From Acidimicrobiia bacterium (GTDB taxonomy: Bacteria > Actinomycetota > Acidimicrobiia > Acidimicrobiales > Aldehydirespiratoraceae), in assembly GCA_022820805.1 (NCBI GenBank), contig JAJEEV010000041.1, positions 108,078 to 172,077 on the forward strand: a stretch of DNA of 64,000 nucleotides, given 5' to 3'. Positions 55,998-63,694 of this stretch are shown piece by piece. Every line of letters starts with the position of its first letter. The first letter of the stretch is position 1. The notes beneath the pieces were generated by a model. It did no database searches. It worked only from the letters and a program-made list of their open reading frames with translations, and was not told the origin of the DNA. Made by a program: the position numbers and the translations under genes.

Positions 55998-57619
55998 CGA
56001 GCATCGAGCCGGACCCCCCGGCGCAGAGCCGCGGTTCAGGCGGGTCGGGCTCGGTCCCGCTGGTCGCCATGCGCGGCATCGCCAAGCGGTTCGGGTCCGT
56101 CACCGCGGTCGCCGACGCCGACTTCGATCTCCACGCCGGCGAGATCCACGCACTCCTGGGCGAGAACGGCGCGGGCAAGACCACGCTGATGAACCTGCTG
56201 TACGGGCTGGAGCGTCCCGATGACGGGTCCATAGAGATCGACGGTGAGCCGGTCCAGTTCCGGTCGGCCCACGATGCCATCGAAGCCGGCATCGGCATGG
56301 TTCATCAGCACTTCCAGCTCGTTCCGCGGCTGACGGTCGCCGAGAACGTGATCCTGGGCACGGGCGAGGGCCGCCGGGTCCGGCTCCCGGACCTGGATGA
56401 GGTGGCTGCTGCCATCGAGGACCTCGGTGAGCGCTACGGGCTGTCAGTCTCGGCGGCGTCGCTGGTCGGCGACCTGTCGGTGGGAGAGCAGCAGCGGGTG
56501 GAGATCCTCCGTGCGTTGTACCGGGGAGCGAGGATCCTGATCCTCGACGAGCCGACGGCCACCCTCTCGCCGGTGGAGATCGACCACCTGATCGAGAGGC
56601 TTCAGGGCATGGCCGCGGCGGGCACCGCCATCGTCATGATCACTCACCACCTCGACGAGGTGATGACCGCGGCCGACCGGATCACCGTCCTGCGAGCCGG
56701 AGCCAACGTGGCGACTGTGCCCGCCGATGAGACCAGCCCGCTGGAGCTGGCCCGGCTGATGGTGGGCCGGGAAGTGTCGATGCTCAGCGAGGTCGGCGAG
56801 GTAGAGCAGGCCGGAGCCACCGCGACCTCGACGTCGGCGGGTCCGGCCGTGTTGACCATCGAGCACCTCTCCTCGGCGTCGGCGTCCGGAACCAGCGGCG
56901 AGCACGCCAGGGACTTCTTCGATCTGAGCCTGGAGGTGCGAGCCTCCGAGATAGTCACGATCGCGGGGGTCGAGGGCAACGGCCAGGCCGAGCTGGAGGC
57001 GGTGCTGTGCGGGCTCGGCCAGCCGGCTGCCGGACGGATCAGCCTCGACCAGACCGACGTGACCGGCGCTACTCCCCGCCAGCTGCTCGACGCCGGCGTG
57101 GGCGTCATCCCGTCCGACCGCTACCGCCGCGGCCTGATCCGCGGGCTGTCCGTGGCCGAGAACCTCGTCTATGACCGGATTGACCGCGCTCCGTACGGCC
57201 GCCGTCTCTGGATCGATCCGAGAGCCGTTGCCTCCCGGGGCGCCGACCTCGTGGGGCGGTTCTCCATTGCCGTGCGTAGCCCCTCCACCGACGCCTCCAC
57301 GTTGTCCGGAGGGAACGCCCAGAAGGTCGTGCTGGCCCGCGCCCTGGGTACCGACCTGCGGCTCCTGATCGCCGCGCAGCCGACCAGAGGCCTCGATGTG
57401 GGCGCGATCGAGTTCGTCTGGAACCAGATACGGGCGCAGCGCGACGCGGGGGTCGCGGTGCTGTTGATCACCACGGACCTCAACGAGGTGACCGCTCTGT
57501 CCGACCGATGCTTCGTGATCTACCGGGGCCGGCTCATCGAGACCCCCCTGGACCGCGAGGCCATCGGCATGGCCATGGGCGGAGCAGGCAGCAGAGCCGA
57601 GGAGGCTGCGGTTCTGTGA
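55994..57619 (+). CDS. Nucleoside/sugar-type ABC transporter ATPase (two ABC domains)
   Basis: This 541-residue fused double ATPase is of the YufO/RbsA-like type. Domain 1 has Walker A GENGAGKTT, signature LSVGEQQRVEILRAL and Walker B LILDEPTATLSP. Domain 2 has the degenerate GVEGNGQAE in place of Walker A, signature LSGGNAQKVVLARAL and LLIAAQPTRGLDV, all normal for this family. GTG 55994 overlaps the upstream stop. It powers the two permeases that follow, and the BMP-type lipoprotein after them suggests nucleosides or purine-like ligands. Confidence 0.88.
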   Translation: MTSIEPDPPAQSRGSGGSGSVPLVAMRGIAKRFGSVTAVADADFDLHAGEIHALLGENGAGKTTLMNLLYGLERPDDGSIEIDGEPVQFRSAHDAIEAGIGMVHQHFQLVPRLTVAENVILGTGEGRRVRLPDLDEVAAAIEDLGERYGLSVSAASLVGDLSVGEQQRVEILRALYRGARILILDEPTATLSPVEIDHLIERLQGMAAAGTAIVMITHHLDEVMTAADRITVLRAGANVATVPADETSPLELARLMVGREVSMLSEVGEVEQAGATATSTSAGPAVLTIEHLSSASASGTSGEHARDFFDLSLEVRASEIVTIAGVEGNGQAELEAVLCGLGQPAAGRISLDQTDVTGATPRQLLDAGVGVIPSDRYRRGLIRGLSVAENLVYDRIDRAPYGRRLWIDPRAVASRGADLVGRFSIAVRSPSTDASTLSGGNAQKVVLARALGTDLRLLIAAQPTRGLDVGAIEFVWNQIRAQRDAGVAVLLITTDLNEVTALSDRCFVIYRGRLIETPLDREAIGMAMGGAGSRAEEAAVL

Positions 57620-58707
57620 CCACGACGGTCGATGCCGTGGATTCTCCGGACCGGCCGGACCCCGGGCGAACCGGCACGGGACGCGCTGCGGGCTGGAGTT
57701 CCCGACTCGGCTCGCTAGGGCTGTCGGCGGCCGCGATCGCAGCAGCCTTCGTACTGGGCGGGATCCTGCTGGCCCTCGCCGGCGCCAACCCCTTCCAGGC
57801 TTACGCCGACATGCTCAGCGGCACCTTCGGCTCGCGTTTCGACTTCAGCCTCGTGCTGGTGGAGACCGCTCCCCTGCTGCTCATCGGACTGGGCTTGGCC
57901 GTGGCGTTCCGGGCCCGGGTCTGGAACATCGGAGCCGAGGGCCAGTTGCTGATGGGCGCCCTGGCCGGGGGAGCCTTCGCCATCTACGCGCCGATCAACA
58001 GCCGCGCCGTCATGATCCCGGCCGCCTGCCTGGTCGGCGCAGCGGCAGGGGGTGCCTGGGGCTGGGTGGTCGGCTTCCTGCGGGCCCGCTGGAGCGTGAA
58101 CGAGGTCATCTCATCGCTGCTGTTGAACTACGTGGCCCTCCGGACCCTCGAGTACACCATCCGCAAGCCGCTGCGAGATCCGGTTGGATTCCAACCGGTG
58201 TCGGAGACCCTTCCCGACCCGGCCCGGCTGCCCGACGTGCCCGGCCTGCGGGTCCACATAGGACTGCTGATCGGACTCGGGCTCATCCCCGTCGTGGCCT
58301 ACGTCATGAGGCGGACGCCGTTCGGGTTCCACACCCGGATGATGGGGCTCAACCGCGACGCAACCGAGGCGGCCGGCGTTCGCACCGGGCGGCTCATCAC
58401 CGCGGTGATGGTCGTGTCGGGCGCCTTCGCCGGGATGGCGGGAATCCTCCAGGTGATGGGGCCCGAGTCGAGGCTGACCGGCAACATCTCGCCCGGATTC
58501 GGCTTCACCGCCATCATCGTCGCGCTCGTCGCCCGCATGCGGCCCGTCGGTGTGCTCCTGGCCGCCATGCTGATCGGGGCACTGACGCTCGGCGGCGACG
58601 TTATCCAGCGCACCCAGCAAGTGCCCCGGGTGCTCACCATCGTGATCCAGGCCCTGTTCGTCCTGTTGATCCTCGTCGCCGACAGGTTGGGCAGGAGGAG
58701 CCGATGA
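57616..58707 (+). CDS. Nucleoside-type ABC permease (YufP-like)
   Basis: This 363-residue BPD_transp_2 permease has a polar tail of about 35 residues, then helices. AFRARVWNIGAEGQLLMGALAG is the signature of the first nucleoside permease, followed by WSVNEVISSLLLNYVAL and RMMGLNRDATEAAGV. GTG 57616 overlaps the ATPase stop (GTGA). It is followed by a 31-bp gap spanned by a 12-codon mini-ORF with a strong AGGAGGAG site. Confidence 0.88.
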   Translation: MTTTVDAVDSPDRPDPGRTGTGRAAGWSSRLGSLGLSAAAIAAAFVLGGILLALAGANPFQAYADMLSGTFGSRFDFSLVLVETAPLLLIGLGLAVAFRARVWNIGAEGQLLMGALAGGAFAIYAPINSRAVMIPAACLVGAAAGGAWGWVVGFLRARWSVNEVISSLLLNYVALRTLEYTIRKPLRDPVGFQPVSETLPDPARLPDVPGLRVHIGLLIGLGLIPVVAYVMRRTPFGFHTRMMGLNRDATEAAGVRTGRLITAVMVVSGAFAGMAGILQVMGPESRLTGNISPGFGFTAIIVALVARMRPVGVLLAAMLIGALTLGGDVIQRTQQVPRVLTIVIQALFVLLILVADRLGRRSR

Positions 58708-58742
58708 GCGTGCCTCTGCGACCGATCGGGAACCGGGCGTGA
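58704..58742 (+). other. 12-codon bridging mini-ORF between the nucleoside permease genes
   Basis: ATG 58704 overlaps the first permease stop (ATGA) and is preceded by AGGAGGAG. The twelve codons (MSVPLRPIGNRA) end in a TGA overlapping GTG 58739 (GTGA). The ribosome-binding site is placed for the mini-ORF, not for the second permease, which makes this the best-supported of the bridges. Confidence 0.45.
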
Positions 58743-59710
58743 ACTGGGCCGCGGTCTTCGGTGCAGCGGCCATCATCCCGCTGCTCAACGCGTCGATCCG
58801 GCTCGCCGTTCCCACCGGGCTGGCCGCGGTGGGCGAGTCGTTGTGCCAGCGCGCCGGGGTGCTCAATCTCAGCCTGGAGGGGATGATGCTCTCGGGCGCC
58901 TACGCCGCGTTCCTGGCGACCCACTACAGCGGCCAGCCGTGGCTGGGAGTCGCGGCCGGCGTCGGCGGCGGGATGTTCATCGGAATGCTGATGGCGCTGT
59001 TCAGCGTGACGTTGAAGACCGAGCAGGTGATCAACGGCATCGCTCTGGTGCTGCTGGCCTCGGGGCTGACCAGCTTCTTGCATGTGAGGCTGTTCGGGGT
59101 CACCGCCCCCGAGCGCTTCGACCCGATGGGGAAGCTGGAGATCCCCCTGCTGGGCGCCATCCCCGGAGTGGGCAGCGTGGTCTTCGATCAGAGCCCGCTG
59201 GTGTATCTCGCGGTCGTTCTCATCATCGGCGTGTGGTGGACGCTTCACCGGACCCGGTTCGGCTTGGCTGTGCGGGCCGCGGGCGACCGGCCCGGGGCGG
59301 CCGACGCCGCCGGCATCAGTGTCGACCGGGTCAGGGCTGCCGCGATCCTCGCCTCGGGGGCGATGGCCGGACTCGGCGGAGCGGTCCTGGTGGTTGGCCA
59401 GCTTGGCCTCTTCGCCCAGAACGTCACCGCAGGCCGGGGCTGGGTGGCCATCGCACTGGTGATCTTCGGCCGCTGGAGCCCGCTGCGAGTCGCCGCCGGT
59501 GCCTTCCTCTTCGGCTTCACCGACGCGCTCCAGCTCCGCATCCAGTCGGCCAGCGGGGGCATCGAGAGCGACATCCCATTCGAGTTCTTCCAGGCTCTGC
59601 CCTACCTGGTGACGATCGTGGTGGTTGTCGTGGCCACCGCTCGGGCCCGCGACGATGCCCAGCCGGAGTCGCTGGGGGTCCCCTACATCAAGGGCGCGAG
59701 GTCCTCCTAG
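58739..59710 (+). CDS. Nucleoside-type ABC permease (YufQ-like)
   Basis: This 323-residue permease has RLAVPTGLAAVGESLCQRAGVLNLSLEGMML, the second nucleoside-permease signature. GMFIGMLMALFSVTLKTEQVINGIALVLLASGLTSF, AAGDRPGAADAAGISVDRVR and VIFGRWSPLRVAAGAFLFGF also fit. The start is GTG 58739. With its partner it forms the channel; such transporters move nucleosides, purines or autoinducer-like ligands. Confidence 0.88.
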   Translation: MNWAAVFGAAAIIPLLNASIRLAVPTGLAAVGESLCQRAGVLNLSLEGMMLSGAYAAFLATHYSGQPWLGVAAGVGGGMFIGMLMALFSVTLKTEQVINGIALVLLASGLTSFLHVRLFGVTAPERFDPMGKLEIPLLGAIPGVGSVVFDQSPLVYLAVVLIIGVWWTLHRTRFGLAVRAAGDRPGAADAAGISVDRVRAAAILASGAMAGLGGAVLVVGQLGLFAQNVTAGRGWVAIALVIFGRWSPLRVAAGAFLFGFTDALQLRIQSASGGIESDIPFEFFQALPYLVTIVVVVVATARARDDAQPESLGVPYIKGARSS

Positions 59711-59744
59711 CCACTCCGATCAGGACCCTGCGACGGTCGAGGTG

Positions 59745-59750
59745 TATGTT
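59745..59750 (+). promoter_or_regulatory. Possible -10 box before BMP lipoprotein gene
   Basis: TATGTT lies 35 nt before ATG 59786, allowing a short leader with a GGGGGGA ribosome-binding site. It may boost the binding protein over the membrane components. Confidence 0.35.
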
Positions 59751-59785
59751 GCCTCGCAGCGATGACGAACCCCCGGGGGGACTCC

Positions 59786-60961
59786 ATGACCAAGCGACGC
59801 ATGGTTGCACTCTTGGCTGCCTTCGTGCTGTTGGCCGCGTCCTGCGGCGACGACGAAGCCGCCGACGAGACTGCGCCGGAACCGGCGCCCACCACGGCTG
59901 CCGCGGCTGAGGAGCCCGCAGCCGAAGAACCCGAGCCGGCAGCCGAAGAACCGGCCGCCGAGGAGCCCGAGCCGGCAGCCGAGGAGCCCGCAGCCGAAGA
60001 ACCGGCCGCTGAAGAGCCCGAGCCGGCAGCCGACAAGGTGAGCGTGGCCATTCTGCTGCCGTGCGCCCTCAACGACCTCTCCTGGTGCCAGGCCGCCTAC
60101 GAGGGCGTCAAGCAGCTCGAGTCGGAGGGACTGATCGATCTGCAGGTAGTGGACGACGCTCCCTTCGACGCTCAGGGCGCCACCCGGGTGATGAGCGGAT
60201 TCGCCGAGGAAGGCGTGCAGCTCGTGATCGGCCACTCCTTCGACTACGGCGCGCCCATCCATGAGATGGCGCCGGACTACCCCGACGTCAAGTTCGCCTG
60301 GCAGGGATCTTGCGGCGGCTTCTGCGGCGTCGAGGGGCCGAACATCGCCGACTACTTCATGCCCATGCACGAGCCCGCGTACCTCTCGGGCATCCTGGCC
60401 GGCGGCATCACGGAGTCGGGGATCATCGGCGCCAACGCGGGCTACGACATCCCCGTGTGCCGGGCCACCGTCGAGGCATTCCTGCTGGGTGCCCAGGAGG
60501 TGCGTCCCGACGCGACCCGCCTGGACGCGTTCCTGGGATCGTGGATCGACGCCGCTCTGGCCAAGGAGGCCACTGCGGCCCAGGCTGAGCAGGGCGCCGA
60601 CGTGTTCGTGGCCTGTGGCAACGCCGGATCGTTCGGCATGATCCAGGAGACCCGCGAGCGCGGCCTGTCCTCGTTCGGCTACGTGTACGACGAGTCGTCT
60701 CTGGCGCCTGACAATGTGGTGGCGTCCATGGCCTGGCAGATCGGCGAGACCTACCGCCAGATGGTGCTCGACATCGCGGCGGACAACTACCAGCCCTTCT
60801 ACGACGTGCTCATGAGCGCCGGCGGTTTCGAGGTTCAGATGAATCCCGACTACAGCGCCGGCTCCGTCTCTGCCGAGGCGATGGAGCTCTTCGAGACCCG
60901 CCTCCAGGAAGTGATCGACGGCACCTTCGAGGTTCCGTTCATCGCATCTGCCGACGGCTGA
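59786..60961 (+). CDS. BMP-family nucleoside-type substrate-binding lipoprotein
   Basis: This 391-residue lipoprotein has signal peptide MTKRRMVALLAAFVLLAASC with lipobox Cys20. A repetitive Glu/Pro/Ala linker (residues 42-82) follows, then a BMP/Med-type binding domain starting near VSVAILLPCALNDLSW. GFAEEGVQLVIGHSFDYG, YLSGILAGGITESG and QGADVFVACGNAG match the PnrA-like fold. ATG 59786 is taken because of its ribosome-binding site and the exact signal-peptide start; ATG 59762 is in frame. Cysteine pairs around WQGSCGGFCG are unusual and may form a disulfide. Confidence 0.87.
   Translation: MTKRRMVALLAAFVLLAASCGDDEAADETAPEPAPTTAAAAEEPAAEEPEPAAEEPAAEEPEPAAEEPAAEEPAAEEPEPAADKVSVAILLPCALNDLSWCQAAYEGVKQLESEGLIDLQVVDDAPFDAQGATRVMSGFAEEGVQLVIGHSFDYGAPIHEMAPDYPDVKFAWQGSCGGFCGVEGPNIADYFMPMHEPAYLSGILAGGITESGIIGANAGYDIPVCRATVEAFLLGAQEVRPDATRLDAFLGSWIDAALAKEATAAQAEQGADVFVACGNAGSFGMIQETRERGLSSFGYVYDESSLAPDNVVASMAWQIGETYRQMVLDIAADNYQPFYDVLMSAGGFEVQMNPDYSAGSVSAEAMELFETRLQEVIDGTFEVPFIASADG
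59909..60031 (+). repeat. In-gene repeat coding for an EEPAA/EEPEP linker
   Basis: This stretch has tandem degenerate repeats encoding EEPAAEEPEPAA units directly after the lipobox region. It is a flexible acidic tether between membrane anchor and binding domain, and copy number could vary between strains. Confidence 0.7.
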
Positions 60962-60998
60962 CCCGCAGCCGGGCAACGCCCGGTTCTGCAGCCCGTTC

Positions 60999-61004
60999 TA
61001 GGAT
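60999..61004 (+). promoter_or_regulatory. -10 box for leaderless ribokinase gene
   Basis: TAGGAT ends 6 nt before ATG 61011; no ribosome-binding site is present. Confidence 0.5.
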
Positions 61005-61010
61005 GGGCCG

Positions 61011-61949
61011 ATGGCCGACCCTCCGGAGAGGCCGGAGGTTGCGGTCGTAGGCAGCGCCAACCTCGATCTGGTGGTTGAGGTGGCGACCATCCCTGTACCG
61101 GGCGAGACGGTGCTGGGTGGCGACCTGCGGCGCATCCCCGGCGGCAAGGGCGCCAACCAGGCCGTCGCCGCGGCCCGTCTGGGACGGCGGGTCGCCATCA
61201 TCGGCCGCGTCGGCGACGACGACTCGGGCACCCTTCTGCGCCGGACGCTGACCTCAGCCGGCGTCGACACTGCCAACCTCCACACCACCGGCGGGACGCC
61301 GAGCGGGACTGCGCTGATCGCGGTGGCCGAGGACGGCGACAACGCGATCGTGGTGAGCCCGGGCGCCAACAGCCGCGTCGGTGCGGCCGACGTGGCTGAG
61401 GCCGCCGACGCTGTCGCGAGCGCAGCGGTCGTGCTGATGCAACTGGAGGTGCCCATAGAGGCCGTAGCGGCTGCGATCCGCAGCGCGTCGGGGACGGTGG
61501 TGCTCAACCCCGCTCCGGCACCGGCGGAGCCGCTGCCTGGCGACGTGCTCGACGGTGTGGACGTGCTGGTGCCCAACCAGACCGAGCTGGCGGTGCTGGC
61601 CGGGCACGCGGGACTCTCCGCCCTGGGAGACGTGGACGCCGAGACTGCGGTGGCACTGGCCCGCGGGCTGCCGGTCGCTTCCGTCGTGGTCACCCTCGGG
61701 GCGGCCGGCGCCATGGTCGTCAGCGGCGCCGAAGCGGTCCACGTTCCCGCGCCGAGGGTCACCCCGGTCGACACCACCGCCGCCGGCGACGCCTTCTGCG
61801 GAGCGTTGGCCGACGCTCTGGCCGATGGGAGCGATCTCGTAAGTGCCGCCGAGTGGGCCGTCCGGGTGGGCGCGGCCGCCACGCTGCGGCCCGGCGCCCA
61901 GCCCTCCCTGCCGACGAGAGCCGAAGTCGACTCCCTTCTGGACGCGTAG
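61011..61949 (+). CDS. Ribokinase-like PfkB-family sugar kinase
   Basis: This 312-residue kinase has the PfkB signature 1 GGDLRRIPGGKGANQAVAAARLG (about residues 36-58), where ribokinases bind the sugar. Signature 2 is DTTAAGDAFCGALADAL (about 250-266), with the catalytic Asp in the AAGD anion hole. VLVPNQTELAVLAG is also typical. Together with a nucleoside importer and nucleoside hydrolase it would phosphorylate the ribose released. The upstream TAGGAT suggests its own leaderless promoter. Confidence 0.87.
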   Translation: MADPPERPEVAVVGSANLDLVVEVATIPVPGETVLGGDLRRIPGGKGANQAVAAARLGRRVAIIGRVGDDDSGTLLRRTLTSAGVDTANLHTTGGTPSGTALIAVAEDGDNAIVVSPGANSRVGAADVAEAADAVASAAVVLMQLEVPIEAVAAAIRSASGTVVLNPAPAPAEPLPGDVLDGVDVLVPNQTELAVLAGHAGLSALGDVDAETAVALARGLPVASVVVTLGAAGAMVVSGAEAVHVPAPRVTPVDTTAAGDAFCGALADALADGSDLVSAAEWAVRVGAAATLRPGAQPSLPTRAEVDSLLDA

Positions 61950-62083
61950 CGCCCCGAGTCGGGGCCAGTCGCAGACGGCTCCACCGGATTCTTGGTGCGA
62001 CTTGTGCGCACTGGCGACACAGAAGCCTCCCGAGATTCCGCCGGCGGTCCCCGCCAGCCTCCCGAACCAACCGCTCGGGCCTC

Positions 62084-62089
62084 TAGGCT
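62084..62089 (+). promoter_or_regulatory. -10 box for leaderless nucleoside hydrolase gene
   Basis: TAGGCT ends 6 nt before GTG 62096. The rest of the 146-bp gap holds a short CCCCG-AGT-CGGGG hairpin just after the kinase stop and no other recognised signal. Confidence 0.5.
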
Positions 62090-62095
62090 CGGTCC

Positions 62096-63043
62096 GTGAC
62101 CGCCGACGCCACAGCCTCCCGACCCCGCATCGTGCTGGACTGCGACCCCGGGCTCGACGACGCCATCGCGATCCTCACCGCAGCTCACTTCGGCGAGTTG
62201 GTAGGCATCACCTCCGTCAACGGCAACGTCGGCATCGAGCACACCACCCACAACGCGCTGGTGACCGCTCAGATAGCCGGCCTGGACGTGCCCGTCCACC
62301 GGGGCGCGGCCCGCCCTCTGATCGCTCCCACCATGGACGCGGCCCGCATCCACGGGGCCACAGGCCTCGGCGATGTCGCCCTGCCCGAGCTGAGACGGTC
62401 GGTAGCCTCGGAGGACGCGGTGGCGTTCCTGTGCGACACGGCCCGCTCCGTCGACGACCTGCATCTGGTGGCGGTGGGTCCGCTGACGAACGTCGCCCTG
62501 GCCCTGAGGCACGACCCCGACCTGCCCCGCCATCTGGCCGGTCTCACGATCATGGGCGGGGGCGCCCACGCCGGGAACGTCACCCCGGTCGCGGAGTTCA
62601 ACGTCTGGGCCGATCCCGAAGCGGCCGCCATCGTGTTCAGCGAGGCGGCCCCCCTGACCATGGTCGGACTCGACGTCACCCACAAGGTCCTGCTCGGGGG
62701 CGATGAGGCGGCCAGGATGCGCGCCGCAGGCACTCCGGCGGCCGTGTTCGCGGCCGGACTGCTGGAGTTCGCCTACGCCAGGTGCCGGGAGTTCGGCCTC
62801 GAGGCCGCCCCGGTCCACGACGCCACCGCCATCATCGCAGTCACCCATCCCCACCTGTTCCGCCGGTCGAGGCACCCGGTGGCGGTGGAGTTGCACGGCG
62901 AGCACACCCGTGGAATGACGGTGACCGATGTGCGCCCGCCCGCAGCTTTCGACGACTCGTCCCCGCCGGCCCACGATGTCGTCTGGGACGCCGACGCCGC
63001 GACGGTGATCGACCTGATCGTGGAGGCCGTCGTCAACTGCTAG
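62096..63043 (+). CDS. Inosine-uridine-type nucleoside hydrolase
   Basis: This 315-residue N-ribohydrolase has the calcium-binding start IVLDCDPGLDDAIAIL (DxDxxxDD), NGNVGIEHTTHNAL, LVAVGPLTNVALAL and MGGGAHAGNVTPVAEFNVWADPEAA. VHDATAIIAVTHP supplies the late Asp. It cleaves ribonucleosides to base plus ribose, the latter fitting the adjacent ribokinase. Together with the importer this is a nucleoside uptake and breakdown module. The start is GTG 62096. Base preference cannot be told. Confidence 0.9.
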   Translation: MTADATASRPRIVLDCDPGLDDAIAILTAAHFGELVGITSVNGNVGIEHTTHNALVTAQIAGLDVPVHRGAARPLIAPTMDAARIHGATGLGDVALPELRRSVASEDAVAFLCDTARSVDDLHLVAVGPLTNVALALRHDPDLPRHLAGLTIMGGGAHAGNVTPVAEFNVWADPEAAAIVFSEAAPLTMVGLDVTHKVLLGGDEAARMRAAGTPAAVFAAGLLEFAYARCREFGLEAAPVHDATAIIAVTHPHLFRRSRHPVAVELHGEHTRGMTVTDVRPPAAFDDSSPPAHDVVWDADAATVIDLIVEAVVNC

Positions 63044-63140
63044 AGGCCGAGCGTACGGGCCTCGACCGACGAGAATCGCGAGGCATTGAGCGAGGCCGTG
63101 GCCCGAGCGGCCCGTGAGCGCAGCGAACAAGAGCGGGGAA

Positions 63141-63632
63141 TCAGGCCGGGCGGTAGACCTCGGCCAGCCAGCGGTCCTCGATCTCGATAGGGCACAGGGC
63201 CCAGCACGCCGACAGGAGCCATTCCAGCACCTCGTCGCAGGTCGCACCCCGCGACGGGTGCGCGACGATGCCGTGCTTGGCGTGGTCCTGAACCTTGCGC
63301 CAGCCCGGCGGCAGCGGAGCGCCGGCGTCGCGGAGCCGGTCCAGCGCCTTGGGTCCGGCGCCATGCTCCACGCCGACGGTGGAGTGCGCCCCCCCTCCAG
63401 CCTCCGGCGGCGGGGTCCAGGTCGCCATGGGAACCGCCGGGCCCCGGCCCGAGAACCAACTGGCCAGCGCGGACGGCGCCGGCAGCCTCTCGATCTGGTC
63501 GTCCCGCAGGCCGGGACCGATGTTGATCCAGCCCAGGCCGTCGCCCCTGGCCTCCAGGGTCTGCATGGCCCGCACCACCGCTGACGTGTCAGACGACTCG
63601 AAAGCCACCGTCTCGCTACTGAACGAGCCCAC
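63141..63632 (-). CDS. Conserved actinobacterial protein of unknown function
   Basis: This 163-residue soluble protein begins near SFSSETVAFESSDTSAVVRAM. It has GLGWINIGPGL, SALASWFSGRGPAVPMATWTPP, a glycine-rich hinge and GWRKVQDHAKHGIVAHPS before VYRPA. The pattern is that of a widespread uncharacterised actinobacterial family. GTG 63632 is chosen because TACGGT lies 8 nt upstream; the open frame continues to 63743, but that extension is encoded by the downstream repeat element rather than by unique sequence. Confidence 0.6.
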   Translation of the reverse strand: MGSFSSETVAFESSDTSAVVRAMQTLEARGDGLGWINIGPGLRDDQIERLPAPSALASWFSGRGPAVPMATWTPPPEAGGGAHSTVGVEHGAGPKALDRLRDAGAPLPPGWRKVQDHAKHGIVAHPSRGATCDEVLEWLLSACWALCPIEIEDRWLAEVYRPA

Positions 63633-63640
63633 AGCCCCGA

Positions 63641-63646
63641 ACCGTA
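63641..63646 (-). promoter_or_regulatory. -10 box for leaderless conserved hypothetical gene
   Basis: TACGGT on the minus strand ends 8 nt before GTG 63632; the same hexamer precedes ipdA. Confidence 0.4.
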
Positions 63647-63694
63647 CCGCGGCGCATCCCCCACCAGAGTGCGCGGTGCGCCAGGCCGGCGGGT

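Noticed and set aside
59909..60031. Variable-number repeat as a mobile or CRISPR-like element
   Set aside because: It stays in frame as an acidic Pro/Ala linker of a lipoprotein, a common feature of actinobacterial binding proteins.
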